Positions 36,156-48,499 of a DNA stretch of 64,000 nucleotides are shown here, piece after piece. The position numbers and the translations under genes were made by a program. Origin of the DNA: Dugong dugon (lineage: Eukaryota; Chordata; Mammalia; Sirenia; Dugongidae). The notes beneath the pieces were generated by a model. It was not told the origin of the DNA. It saw nothing but the letters and a program-made list of their open reading frames with translations, and made no database searches. The stretch's first letter is position 1. Every line of letters starts with the position of its first letter. The stretch lies in contig CM057460.1 in the NCBI GenBank assembly GCA_030035585.1, positions 128,014,714-128,078,713 of the forward strand, written 5' to 3'.

Positions 36156-36479
36156 TGGGAACGTTGGTGGTTCAGTGGTAGAATTCTTGCCTTCCATGAA
36201 GGAGACTCAGGTTCAGTTCCAGCCAATGCACCTCAAGGGCAGTCACCACTCTTCTGTCAGTGGAGGTTTGTGTGTTGCTATGATGCGGAACAGGTATCAG
36301 TGGAGCTTCCAGACTAAGAAGAAAGGTCTTGAGATCTACTTCTGAAAATTAGCCAATGAAAACCCTATGGGTCATAATGGTCCAATCCCCAATCATCATG
36401 GGACAACAACGGCTCATTTCTGTTGTGAACGGAGTCGCAGTGAGTCAGGGATGACTGGACGGCAGCTAACAACAACAGT
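36156..36479 (+). mobile_element. SINE with tRNA-Gly head and RTE-derived body and tail
   Basis: The first 70 bases (36161-36230) form an almost complete tRNA-Gly-like sequence with an intact A box TGGTTCAGTGG, a changed B box GGTTCAGTTCC and the acceptor end CCAATGCA. Next comes text matching the 5' leader of the RTE LINE (CTTCTGTCAG, GTTTGTGTGTTGCTATGATG, then AGTGGAGCTTCCAGACTAAG), then the RTE 3' end (GTCGCAGTGAGTCAGGGATG ... CAGCTAACAACAACAG). It differs in its tRNA from the common tRNA-Asn-headed SINE in this window. It probably relies on RTE enzymes for copying. It lies inside a MIR. Confidence 0.85.
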
Positions 36480-36612
36480 TGGCTGTACTATAAAATGGGC
36501 ATAAATAATAAAGTATCTAGCCATAGTGTTGTTATGAGGATTAAATGAAATAGCCCATGTAATAGCCCACTTAGAATAAGCTCGGTACATAGAAATCATT
36601 TGAAAGATATGA
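36480..36612 (+). mobile_element. MIR SINE, 3' half of the split copy
   Basis: TATAAAATGGGCATAAATAA, then GTTGTTATGAGGATTAAATG, then a decayed GCTCGGTACATAGAAATCAT continue the MIR order from 36155. Confidence 0.8.
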
Positions 36613-36724
36613 GCTACTATTATGTTAACTAGAACTAGAAAGATGATGTTGACTTGGTCCACTAGCTTCTCCATCATCTGGCTATGTCTACTTCTCTAAG
36701 CTCATCTCCTGCTTTCCTCCTCCC

Positions 36725-37120
36725 TTGTTATCTTCTGGGCACACTAGTTGTTTTGTTTTCAATTGCCTTGGGTTCATTAAGCTTTTTCAGACTGTAGGGC
36801 CATTGCAGTTCTCTAGGCATGGAATGCTTTTCCTCAGACTCTATCCTTTAGGTCTCAGCTCAAATGTTACTTGCTTAGAGAAGACTTCCATAATATCCCT
36901 AATCTAAATTACCTTCCTCTGTTATTATCTAGCACAATGCTGTAGTCTTCTAATTCATAGCACTTTCCATAATTTTAACTTGAATATTTAATCGCATGTT
37001 TGTTTAGTGTCTTCTCTCCCAAGAGGGCGGGGGCAACGTGTGATTTGTTTAGAACTTTATCTCCTACTTTCATTAGAGTGCCTGGCACATAGAAAGCAAT
37101 CAGTATTCGCTGAATAAATG
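36725..37120 (+). mobile_element. L2 LINE 3' end
   Basis: GGTCTCAGCTCAAATGTTAC near 36851, AGAGAAGACTTCCATAATAT near 36877, TAGCACTTTCCATAAT near 36957, a decayed GAGGGCGGGGGCAACGTGT near 37023 and CCTGGCACATAGAAAGCAAT near 37081 with GAATAAATGAATG match the conserved end of L2. Confidence 0.75.
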
Positions 37121-37254
37121 AATGGATAAAGAAAAACAGAAACTTAGAAAGGAGGACCATTTGGATGAATTAGTGTCTTTGCCTGGAGACAGCAGTTAGG
37201 ACTAACACAGTATTAGGAAGCCTAACAATTTGCCTTGGCAATAATAAAAAATAT

Positions 37255-37390
37255 AATATTTTTGGACTCCTTGCTCTTCCCCAAGTATTCTACTAAGCAC
37301 TTTACACATATTGTTTCATTTAATTCTTACAAAAACCCAAAGAATTAGATACTATTATTATCCCCATTTTGCACAGCTTGTATATGGTAG
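37255..37390 (-). mobile_element. MIR SINE fragment
   Basis: ACTAAGCACTTTACACATAT, TTCATTTAATTCTTACAAAA and ATTATTATCCCCATTTTGCA are reversed MIR core text. Confidence 0.7.
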
Positions 37391-37514
37391 AACTGATATT
37401 TTATTTTCTTCATCTAATTTTTGGCACATGCGGTTCTTGGAAACATAAATGCACATTTGTTAATTTTTTTTTACTTCATTTTGAATATTAGCTAGCTTAG
37501 TCTATTACATCCTT

Positions 37515-38060
37515 GACAGAAATACACTGAATTTAAAAAATTAGAGTTATCGAAATATAATTTAACACAATAAAATTGATCCAACTTAAGTGTACAGTTA
37601 TATAATTTCTGACAAACATACAGAATCATGTAATCACCACAATTATGATATAAAACATTTCAATCACAAAAAGAAGCTCCCTTCTGCCCTTCTGCAGTTA
37701 ATCCCTGTTTCTATCCCTGGCCCCTGGCAATACTGATCTGCTTTCTGTCACTATAGTTTTCTTTTTCTTGAATGTGGTATAAATGGAATGATACAGTATG
37801 AACTCTTTTATATTTGATTTCATTCACTGAAAAGAATGCTTTTGGATTCATCCATGTGGTAGTGAATCATAGTTTATTCCTTTTACTGTCAAATAGTATT
37901 CCATTGTATACTACAATGTGATTATCCACTTATCGGTTGATAGATATTTAGGTTGGTTTTAATGTTGGGCTAATATGAATAAAGCTGCATGAACACTGAT
38001 ATACAGACCTTTGTGTAGACATGCATATATTGAATTTTAATCAGTGATGTAAATGTATTT
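37515..38060 (-). mobile_element. Old L1 3' end
   Basis: On + it reads as reversed L1 3' UTR (AAGTGTACAGTTATATAATT near 37588) and the end of ORF2: CATTCACTGAAAAGAATGCT near 37823, AATAGTATTCCATTGTATAC near 37892, then AATAAAGCTGCATGAACACT near 37977. Ancient and heavily diverged. Confidence 0.8.
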
Positions 38061-39958
38061 GAAAATAGACACAAACTGGGTCTTTATGAGATCCTTTAAT
38101 GATTACCTTTAAATGAGAATCTTCAGTAGTTAATTTTTCTACCCTATGAAATCTCTGTTGTGAATGGAAACTTTCTTAACTGTAATTAAAAAAAATACTG
38201 TCAAATCATAAAAGGCAGAATAAAAAATCAATAATTTAAATACCTTAGAAATTCCTTTTATCCCCTCCTACAAAATCCTCCTTTACTCCTTCATAAAGGC
38301 AACGTATTACTTCCTTTTGTCAATACTAGCAAAAAACTTTAAGTGAAGCTAGGCAGGATTTACAGACTTGCTCTGTGCCTGCCTATCTCTTTAAGCACAG
38401 AGAGAGGAAAGAGTTTACAAGCTGAACCTGTATGTCTCCTGAGCAGCTGCAGATGGGAACGGGACAGGTGAGATGACAGTTCTTATCCATAATACATGTT
38501 CTCCATGGTGCACGAGTAACTGTGCCACAAGGAGCTTTGTCAAATGATAAAATCAATTTTAAAAAAAAGAAATAAAAATCAAGTGGAAAAATGAAAGATA
38601 CAATTTAGCACATTTCAAATATTAAAATATGCCAGATATACTTCACATTCATCCCATTTTATTCTGAGTCTCTTATTAAAGAGAGAACAGCAGAGGTAAT
38701 TCGGCTCCATACTCTAATGCAGGTCTCATCCTGTGTGATGCAGGAAAGCTATGGATGACCAACAATGCTGCTCCTGAAATGAAGGCTATTTTTATTGCTC
38801 AGGTTTTCCAGTTTCCAAAACATACTACACTGTGCCATTTCTCCCAAGAAAGTCATTTGGAATTATCTGACAGTTATGGCACCCTGAAACTGACCAGTGC
38901 TCTCCATATCCTTTCACATTCTGGAACTGCATCTTGCGGGGAGACATGTTACGCTATCAGGGAATCATCACTAGTTGCTTTGTGACTGGAGGATACTGTG
39001 GTAAGGTTGGGCTTTTCAGGACGCCAACCACAGGAATGGGGTTCAAAGCCTTCACTTCCAGATACTTGGTGTAAGGCATAAAATTGCAACTAAATTTCCA
39101 AATCCATGGATGTGTAATTTATATTAGCAATAATTTAACTTCCAGGTTATTTGGATGTTTTGGGAAGTTATTTAAATATCTTTTAAGAAGATGACTAGGA
39201 TGAAAGAAAGGGCAAAGGACAAACTATTTCAAAATAAATATAATTAGAAAGGTTAATTACAGATTGTCAGGAATAATATCTACATGATTTGAAGTTCATT
39301 CTTCGAGCACAAATATCTTTTGAATAAGCCTTAAGCTCTTCAAGTTCATTTTCATAGGTAATTTTTCCTCTTGGGAGAATCAGTGTTATATTTCCATCTT
39401 TATTGTCATTTAATTTCTTTGCTTTTGACTGGTCGTGGGTTAAGCTTGAGGATTTCTAATGTATCAAATGATACAAATGTGCCTAACCTTGATATTTGTT
39501 GGGTGTTTTCCAGGCGACTCAATTATCTACTTCGCAATATCCTACAAAAATTAATTATTAGTATGTTTAATATTAACTACACTATAAAATCCTATTTTTA
39601 TGTTTATGTGCACATTAATTTCTCTGGACTTTGAGGGTAACATTGTGAATATTTTTGTACATTAAATTTATGAAAATATGTTATCTTTGTTTTCAAAGTA
39701 ACCCTAGTTTGTGAAAATAAGAAGTAACATTTCAATGTTGTTAGATTTGTTTTGGTTATCATCGCAAATTCTGTTATAGGGAATGTGATGCAGGAAAAAC
39801 ATAACAAAAGAAAAATTCACTGTGCTCTAAATTCCAAAGCAGTTCCAGAAGTTATTTATATATAGAAGCAGAGATATCAAGCTGTGAATAAGAATCACTC
39901 TATCTTTCAATGGCTCTCTTCTTTCCTTTTTTCTCTCAGGAAATATATTAAGGGAAAT
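38061..39958. other. Unassigned sequence
   Basis: No gene or named repeat recognised. Confidence 0.45.
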
Positions 39959-40170
39959 AACATATTTTTGTACAAATAATTAGTGTTTTCTATGTGTGTT
40001 TGCCAACCAACCCCTCCCCGTGCAGAGGTATTTTCTTAAGCACGCTATGTTAAATTTTTTTACACAACATATAAAATAAATAGCAGAGGGGCTCTTACAA
40101 AAATACCTCAGGGGGTGGGGCGGTTGGCAAACAAACATAGAAGGTACATGTTATTTGCATAAAAATATGG
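39959..40170. repeat. Imperfect inverted repeat (hairpin), about 75-base arms
   Basis: The left arm (about 39959-40034) and right arm (about 40099-40170) are reverse complements with some mismatches. TTTGCCAACC on the left pairs with GGTTGGCAAA on the right. CCCCTCCCC pairs with the GGGGGTGGGG region, AGAGGTATTTT with AAAATACCTC, and the outer CATATTTTT with AAAAATATG. The loop is about 65 bases. The layout suggests a short palindromic DNA transposon (MITE-like) relic or a structured RNA. I cannot name the family and saw no second copy in the window. Confidence 0.8.
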
Positions 40171-42180
40171 TATATCAACAGGGGACAAGGTCAGGCAAAG
40201 GAACACATTAGTAGTTAGCACTTTGGCCCTGAACTCCAGTTCAGTCTCTTGGTCAGCTAGGTAGGACCATGTGAAGAACTCATTTGCTTAGAGTTACAGC
40301 CAAATTAGTCTCAGCACCCCCTTTCACGGCAATATCTCAGTTTTTATAGCTTTGATGGTAAATAATGTTCAGTCTAGAAAACATCAGATAAAAAGAAGTG
40401 AGTTTTCCTCTAGTAAGAGATGAACTAGACCATCCATGGCTTGGTCTACTCAATTTAGACAAAAAAAGAAAAAAAAAGGGCCTTTAGTCTAGCTTATTTT
40501 GTCAGTTACTGGAGAAACAGTCATAAAGCAGCCAGGGAAAGAGAAGACAGAGGAACTCAGGCCTCTAGCAAATCACAGTCCCTCAATTCAAAGGACCAAG
40601 TGTTCTGCCCTATCTCACCCCTCAAGACTCATGAAAGGAAATACATACACATAAAGATAGAAGGGTCACTTGCCCCAATATAGTTCCTTCCTTCTGCTCC
40701 CACTAAAATCCATCTTCTAATGCATTCCAATAAATAGGTGCAATTTTGATTAATCAGTATGCAACAGAATTCCTTCATGAAGGTGGGGAGAAGAGGAAGA
40801 CAAGTATTGAAGTTGCTGAGCCAACATACATACATTGAGTTTTCTGAGCTTTGAGTATAAAAGCATCAACTACCTACTACTGTGATTATATCATAGGTCT
40901 TTTTCTTTTGAGATAAATCACAGTTAAAGAAATATTTATTCATCTGTATCATAGTGGTTCGGGCTAATCATCTAAAAGTTTATTACAGCGGATTTGATAA
41001 TGACACGTATGACTAAATCCCAGACTCTGGAAATTCCATCATACTCTATCTAGTTTACACTTAGGGGCATCCATGATCCTATTTTACCCATCAACAGAGG
41101 CAGCCCTGCAGAGCAGTCTAAACAGATTTATACTACTCTTGAGTTTTACTGTCTAAGCAAAATTTCATGACCCTGTTTGCTCATGTGGCAGATGTTAGTG
41201 ATCATCAGTAGCCTGAAGTATAAGCTGGGTTTTTTTTTAGGCCAGAAACTTTTGTTTACATTCATTTACACGGCTGCCTATGAGCTTATGGAATATTCAC
41301 TAACTGTTCTCAGCTAATGCATGGTTTCATAGATCTTATGTGATACTGGGAATCAATTTTGATTTAAGTTTACTTTGAAATTGCATTTAGTAAAATGTGT
41401 AGATCTTTTTGTGATGGGAGGTGAGAGGGATGCTAGAAGCAAACGAATAGGTCCAGAGAAAATAATTTAAAACTGTTTTCTCTACATCAGAACTTCTGCA
41501 TAGGCGTGTGATATAATCAGATAATTATACACCATTGAGCCTTTTCTTTTTCTAAACATCACTTGAGTTGAAGGCATGCAGCCAGTGACAAAGTGATGTT
41601 TTATCTGGCCCTGTGTATCAGCTAGGCTGGCTGTAACTGCATCTTAGTGATTTCATCTTTTTAACTCTCCATAATGAAAACTTAAGTTTCTCTCTTAACT
41701 CAAACTTAAATTCAGCCAATATACGGTGGTGTGTTTTCTCAAATACCTAGCATTCAAGTAGTTTCCAATTAATAAAGAATTGGGAAATGTTTTCTGGAAT
41801 TAATAAGATTTTTTAAGAGACATGTTACTTAATCCATATCTCCTATTTCCTTAGTTTTTTATACCATCTCTTGGTGATTTTATCATTAGCATTTTTGTCA
41901 TCTCTTCATTAAGTCCTTCTAAAAACCAAACTTTCTTTTTTTTTTTTTAAATATACTAATCCTGCATCTGGAACAAGCAAAGTGTTTAGCAAGTTAAATA
42001 AATATTCCCATACCAGCATTAATGATGATTTTAATAATGACTTAACATGGTGAAACATAAGCCATACGATATTAAGTTTAGGAAATAACAATTTCAGAGA
42101 TGGAGCATATATATTAGAGGAAAAATCTTAGAAGTTGAATATTACACAGTTCAGAGAAACAGAATAAATTGTCACTCTTA
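40171..42180. other. Unassigned sequence
   Basis: No gene, RNA gene or named repeat recognised. Confidence 0.45.
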
Positions 42181-42386
42181 AAATACCAGTTGCCTGAAAG
42201 TTGATTCCAACTCATGGTGAATCTATGTGTGTCAGAGTAGAACTTGGTTCCATAGGGTTTGCAATGGCTAATTTTTCAGAAGTAAATCACAAGGCCTTTC
42301 TTTCAAGACACCTCTGGGCGGACTTGAACCTCCGTACTTTTAGTTAGCAGCTGAGTGCGTTAATTTTTGCACCACCCAGGTACTCC
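42181..42386 (-). mobile_element. Old AfroSINE-type SINE
   Basis: On + it has a reversed decayed tail (GTTGATTCCAACTCATGGTG near 42199), then a body with CCATAGGGTTTGCAATGGCT near 42250, a CTCTGGGCGGACTTGAACCT B-box region near 42312 and a head ending ACCCAGGTACTCC near 42384. It is more diverged than other copies and retains most of the body. Confidence 0.85.
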
Positions 42387-43185
42387 AAATTGTTACACTT
42401 CTATCCCCAAAATATTTCAACATCTTACGATATCTGCTAAATCTAATCAATTTCACTTTTCTTTTTTAAAGAAACACTTCTTGGAAATCTGTGGCTTGCT
42501 GTCCAAATTTGGAGAATTTACTTTTTGTTTGATTTTATGTCTATTATCTATGAATTTATTTCTTCAGTTTCCAGTGTTAGTTCCATTCAATTTTTTTTTT
42601 AATTGCATGCCTTCTTTTTATCATTTTTCCCCCATGAGGTATATCCTCGAGTGATTTTTAAAGGAAGACTATATAGGAAATAATATTGCTGAGTCCTTTA
42701 ATGTCTGATAAAGTCCTTAGTTTCTTATTTTGTTGTCATACTTATGGATATTCTCAATGGGTATAGAATCATAGGTCAGTAATTACCTTTCTCCCAGAGT
42801 TTTAAATAGCTCCATCATTAATATTTAGAAACCAGAATGGGCAGATATTAACTTCAGTGTCTTGGTAGGAACTATTTTTTCTCATCTTTTCTGGGATGTT
42901 TTAGGTCATTTTCTTATCCTAGATATTCTGAAATGCCAGATTATAGGGTTTTTTTTTTTTTCTTTCATCTAGCTTGATCTTTTCAATCTGAAGATTAATT
43001 TCTTTGACTTTGGATATCTTTATATATTAATTATATAATCCTTTTCTCATTTAAATTTCATCTGTTCTTTTCAGAACTGGTAATAAATAGATATCTGTAA
43101 ACCTCTTAAATTTCATTCTCAATGTATCTTAACCTTTGTTTTCCATCTGTGGTTCTCTTTTTTTTCCTTTCCTTCTTTTATTTTA
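42387..43185. other. AT-rich, T-rich sequence, unassigned
   Basis: Several T-runs. The text between 42460 and 43060 has the look of a decayed retroelement but I cannot assign it. Confidence 0.35.
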
Positions 43186-44530
43186 AATCTTTCTTTAATT
43201 ATGGTAAATACATACACAATAAAAATACTTGTTATTTTGACATTCTTCACATGTACAATTCAGTGACATTATTTATGTCACTGAATCTTTGACATCATGT
43301 TGTTCAACCATCAGTTGAACAAGTTTTTCTATAACCCTTAACAGATTTCTTCCTCTCTTCCATTTGGATGATTATTCTAGCCTTCTACTGATAGTTATTA
43401 TTTTAGCAATTACATACTTAATTTCCAGAAACTTTCTTAATCTATAATTTCAAATTTTATACATATTTTATGGATTAAAATTTTTTCATATATTAAATAT
43501 TAATAATTTCTAAAAATGTATTTTCTATTAATTATAGTCTTCCCATAATTATCTGTTCTGTTCAGATTTGTCTTTTTCTTTGAATAGCATTTGTTTATAT
43601 ATGTTTTAATAACTAAAATAATGAAAAGGAAATGTGTGCACAATGTAGATATGAAAAGAAATGCTCTTCTTTGTCTCACACTCATATATAGCTTTTTTTT
43701 TAACTAAATGTAGACTTACTACAGTCTGCCTGCATTTTTTTTCTTTTAATATATTTAGAAATCATTCCATTAGGACCTATACAAAAAGATCTCTTACTTA
43801 TTATACCATTGTATGGATCTAATATTATTTGCTTTGCCATTTCAATCTTGATGGCCATTTACATACTTCTTTGCCTTTGGCTTCCATAAACAATGCTAAA
43901 ATTTTTCAATAACTATCTCTGTACATATAATGAATATATCTGTAAGACAAAATCCGGAAATAGAAATACTGGGTCAAAAGATACACGCATTTTTTAAAAT
44001 TTTGTTGGCTATTGTCAACTTGCTTTCCAGCAAGAATGCACTAACTTATGTCCCAATGAAGAATGTGAGTAAATGACTTTTTCCTCACACTTTGCCAATG
44101 CTTGACATGAATCTTTTTGATTTTGCTGACCAACCCCAACCAAAAAAAAAAAAAAAATTCTCCTTTTGTTTTGATTTGCAGTTATTTAATTATGAGTAAT
44201 TTTGAGTATCTTTTCAAGTACTCAAAATTCACTGTGTGTGTATATGTGTGTGTGTGAAGTGTCTTTTATTTCCTCTGCCCATTTTTTTCTAAGAATTTAT
44301 GTTTCTTTTTCTTAGTGATTTGAATCTATATATAAAGAATGGAAATTCTTTTGTATATCTTATGTGTTACTATTCATCTTCTAGTTTATATTTTTAAACT
44401 TTATTACATTTTTCCATGTTGAACTTTCATTTTCTATAAAGTCAAATACATCAGTCTTGTCTGTTATGGTTTTTCTATTTTGTGTATTACATAGAAAGGG
44501 TGTTCCAATGTAACATATTTTAATATATAT
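43186..44530 (-). mobile_element. Old L1 (L1ME-like) 3' end
   Basis: On + it runs from a reversed 3' UTR (TTCTTCACATGTACAATTCA near 43243) to reversed ORF2 3' text: GAAATACTGGGTCAAAAGAT near 43964, GCTATTGTCAACTTGCTTTC near 44008, and TTTCTAAGAATTTATG near 44286. 43330-43720 is too decayed to follow with certainty and may contain other sequence. A (TG)n-like patch lies at 44234-44256. Confidence 0.7.
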
Positions 44531-45017
44531 TTATTTTTTTAATGTTATAGAAGATTTTTTAAGTGCTTAAATATAAATATTAAAGGTAAAGATATTAAAA
44601 TTTTAAAATTATGGTCATCAGTATTTTCTTAAGTTTAGAAAGTAAGAAGTATCACTTGAAATTTTCCACAACGCATTATGTATTGAAAAGAAACATAGCC
44701 AGTTTAATATTAAAGTAGTTTTTAGTTTAAGGTAATTTTCTACAAATTTTGGTACCCACCCTGTAACACAAATAAATGCTTTTATGTATCTATAAATTAA
44801 GCAAGAGGCAACTAATTAGCTGTCTTTAAGATGAAGATGTCAAATCTCTTCTTTCAAGGTTACACACCTGAGAAACCTCCTAGAACTATGAAAAATCAAA
44901 AGCTATGAAAAGCTGTGCTTTATCCTCACTAAATGTACCAGCTATACATAACCTCAATATGGGTAATCCCCCTATTTTAAGGGTTTATTCGGAAAGAAGA
45001 GTACAAAGGGTAGAGTC
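44531..45017. other. Unassigned AT-rich sequence
   Basis: No gene or named repeat recognised. Confidence 0.45.
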
Positions 45018-45215
45018 AGATCAAATCTCTATTGAGTGTTAACTATGCCTCAGGCACTGTGATAAGCTCTAGCCATACCCTGCTTTGGTAGGTACTGGTA
45101 TCTACTCCATTTTACAGTGAGTACATCCAGGCTTTGAGGGATTATATAAGCAGTATGACAAGGGCAGATGTCAGGTCTTTCTGACTCTCTAGCCTGTCCA
45201 CTTACTGAATTTAAT
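45018..45215 (-). mobile_element. MIR SINE
   Basis: TGTTAACTATGCCTCAGGCA, TCTACTCCATTTTACAGTGA and AGTATGACAAGGGCAGATGT follow the reversed MIR order. Confidence 0.65.
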
Positions 45216-45439
45216 ATTTAATACTACCTCTAATGTTTGCTGTGGTGGCTGTAAACCTTTGACATTGGGGGTTCAAGAAGGAAGTGGCTGGTTTGCTAAG
45301 GTTAATTCTTTTATCATAATTAGCTCCAATTTTTATATTTCAAAGTCTTTAAGATTAAGGAAATTTTACCAGTCTGTGGTCAATTAGAATTTATTATCCA
45401 TTGGGTTTTATATTTAAAGTAATTAAGAATTCAAGCACC

Positions 45440-45600
45440 ATAGTCATACAGACCTGGATTCTCAGCTTGCCTTTGACACTTAATAGCTGTATGACATCAG
45501 GCATATTAATTAACCTCTAATCCCCATTATACTTATCTTCTGAGAAATGGGGTTAATAATGGCACACATTTCAAGAACCTGGGAGAAGTATTCAATGAAT
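45440..45600 (+). mobile_element. MIR SINE
   Basis: CATACAGACCTGGATTCTCA, then GACACTTAATAGCTGTATGA, then AATTAACCTCTAATCCCC and GAAATGGGGTTAATAATGGC are in sense MIR order. Confidence 0.72.
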
Positions 45601-45619
45601 ATAAGCTTTTAAAGAGAGG

Positions 45620-45712
45620 TTTTTTTGTTTTGTTCATTGCCATATCCCAAACACCAAAAAGAATGTCTATACGTAATAGCTGCTCAATAAATATTTGTTG
45701 AATGAAAACATT
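45620..45712 (+). mobile_element. L2 LINE 3' tip
   Basis: GCTGCTCAATAAATATTTGT near 45680 followed by GAATGAA is the typical end of L2. The preceding text is decayed. Confidence 0.55.
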
Positions 45713-46106
45713 AAGAGTGCTTATTGCAGAGTTTTTCATTGTTCTTGTCACTGTCAAGCAATTCAAATAATAGTAGTAGACGTTTATCTAGTTGTCTTTA
45801 AATGTAAAGGATGATTTGAGATTCCTAGGTAAATAAAAAAAAGTTTTCATTCTTTCTCTTGATATTGTCTGTGAAAACTGGTGTAGATGGGATTCTGTGA
45901 GATCTGGTTCCTTACCCCCACCACCGTTTGCTGCTTTATGTATCTGAGACTTGTTCACCCTCTCCTCATTGACTAAACAAAAGAAAAATTACAATACATT
46001 GGCGACAAAATGTATCTGAATATTTAATGTTGAATAATGATATTTCACTTCTTTAAGTAGTGCTTTTAAAATGCCACAATTTACAGAAGCAAGTTACAAG
46101 ACCCCG

Positions 46107-46268
46107 TAACCAAAAAACCAAACCCGTTGCCTTTAAGTCAATTCCGACTCCTAGTGACCCTATAAGACAGAGTAGAACTGCCCTACAGGGTTTCTAAGGA
46201 GCAGTTGGTGGATTCAAACTGCTGACCTTTTGGTTACCACCCGGAGCTTTTAACCACTGCCCCTCCAG
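46107..46268 (-). mobile_element. AfroSINE
   Basis: The + strand has the reversed tail (GTTGCCTTTAAGTCAATTCC), the body CTGCCCTACAGGGTTTC, and the reversed head with CTGACCTTTTGGTTACCA and CACTGCCCCTCCAG. Middle portion shortened, as in the copies at 26.5 and 33.1 kb. Confidence 0.92.
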
Positions 46269-48482
46269 CTGAGTATATTTCAAAGACAAAGGCAATGAGA
46301 GAGAGACAGTTTTCAAGGACTGGAAAGTGATTTTGGAATGTACTTTTCCTTTTTAAAATTCATATCAGGGCTTTAGCTGTGTTAATTCCAGAGGCAGAAG
46401 AGTTGGCTTCACTGTCAGCTCACTGAACATTCCAAAGCCCCAGGACAGAGGTGGCTGGGGAACTGAGAGTCCATACTTGCATCCCCACCCAAAGGACTCA
46501 GATGGATGAGTTCAGCAGCTACAGTGTAACTTCTATCTTGTTTGCTGTGGTTCCTCCAGCCCTTAGAAGCAGATTCTCAATAAAATTTGATAAGAGAAGA
46601 ATTGAAGCCAATGACAGGCAGCCTTTACACAGCTGTTTCTTTTAAGCTATGTTTATAAATTATATATTTATTTTTGTTTTCCAGGGGGAAATATGAGGAG
46701 AACATTTATATTCTGGGGAATTTTAAAATAAATAAATAAACAAGCATAAATATTTAACAGATCAGGAGAGATCAATGGAACCTGGGTGTGAGAGTTTTGA
46801 AATGAAGTAAAAAATGATGATCGTTCCATAGGTATAGACACTTAATAAATCATTAACATACGTTGTAAAGATAAACAACCTCTAAGACAAATGCCTTGTC
46901 ATTTTGCTTGATCTGCAGCAGGGGTGGATTTCAGGGACAGATCTTTTAGTCCAATGCTTTTTCTAGAATGTAAATCAAACTAGTTCTCTATAATAATGTC
47001 GAAATAACAAACTTCTATTTTCTGTGCTATAATGATTTGGAGTTTTAAATATAGATTTTTCTTTCATATTGTTTACCAATGTGGGAATAAAACATGACAT
47101 ATCCCACAACCTTGGAGAATATATCTGATATACGCGTGCATGTGTGTGAGCACACATGTGTAACCACCCCACATGGGTGAAAGATGAGCTGCATTTGGGA
47201 TTTAAATCATTGTTTTGTAACCTGACAAGATGCTTTGGCAGACTGTTAAGACTGAACCTACTGTAAAAACTGTTCTTTCATTTACTTTCCATTGCTCAGT
47301 TATTTTGAGCCTTACCCAAAACAGGGATTCATCACCTCCGCTGAGACGTCAGAAGATGTCAAGATGTAAATTTGTCTTTTTTATCCTTTCCTTGCAAATG
47401 CGATTCAATTGTCAAAAGGACAGAAGATTCAAGTTGGAAAGAAGCCCCCAGTAAAACGTCAGAACTTCATCACAGTAAGTTGGAACTGGCATATTAATAA
47501 GTGTTCATTCATGTTGGGCTTGACCTCAAGCCAACAATTAGACTTTTGGACAGAAACTGCACAAGAGCCAATCAAAAATATGTGAAGCATAACTTATATA
47601 GGGATATAATTTAACAGGTATGAGACAGGTTTGTTACATCAGCTGTTGATTTGTCCTCTTTTGAACTTCAAATAATTTCTCTAGTGTATAACTTTGTGAC
47701 ATGGAAGCCACTAAACACAAAAGAGAAGCGTTGTTTATGGTGACCTCATTATGCTCAGTGTTCAGATCTGGGTCTTGCAGAGAAGACTTTGATCTGCAAA
47801 ATTGTGCTAGAAATCGCCCAGAACTAGGTTTTCCTGTGGCATAAAAATAATTTTGTGCTCAGTGTGCAGTAAAATAAGCCACATTTGCTTAAAGGAGCTC
47901 TTTATCTGGCTTTGTCTACTCTGGATGTAAGTGTCTTGACTCTTAAGTGTTAGGTAAGATGTGTTTCCTGTAGTTGACTTCTCAACATTCATACTAGCTC
48001 AGACTATTAGTCTAAATCAGCTATGGTCAGTTCATTCTCTTTGCCAGTGATAGGTTTAGTTTTGTACATGTGATCAAATGCTTGCTAATAAGCTATCAGG
48101 GTTTCAGGGTTAAAAGAAACGAAAAACACTCCTCTGAGAAAACCCCCAGTACTTGCTTCCACAACTGGACGTTAGCACGTCTGGAAATGAAACAGAGGGC
48201 AGCTGCGGCTTTCTTATTACCAGAGTGTGGAAGGAGCCGACAGTCGGTATACAAGGGCCTGGAGACAAAAGGAATCTGAATCCTTGTTTTCTTCGCTGAG
48301 CAGATGGATCAAATCATCTTGGAACCCATGGTCCTCAAATCTGCTTTTTTCCAGAAGATAGAGCATTTTCTTATTTTTTAATTTAACTTATGCTGAGTTT
48401 TCTGTTACTTACAACAGAACACATTGTAACTCAGCTAGATCAGCTGAATGAACTCAGAATTTCTATATTAGAATTACTATAT
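46269..48482. other. Unassigned sequence
   Basis: No convincing gene, exon or named repeat. Open frames up to 74 codons lack recognisable domains. Confidence 0.45.
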
Positions 48483-48499
48483 GGTTATCCAATTTTAAA
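48483..48499. repeat. TSD of the split AfroSINE, left
   Basis: GGTTATCCAATTTTAAA here matches GGATATCTAATTTTAAA at 51677-51693 in 15 of 17 bases. The pair brackets the whole nest. Confidence 0.85.

Noticed and set aside
36161-36230. A functional tRNA-Gly gene.
   Set aside because: Several changes in stems and the B box, and it is joined to RTE-derived sequence as a SINE head.
46975-47460. Possible short exons (65-74 codon frames).
   Set aside because: No convincing splice sites, no domain, no continuity between them.
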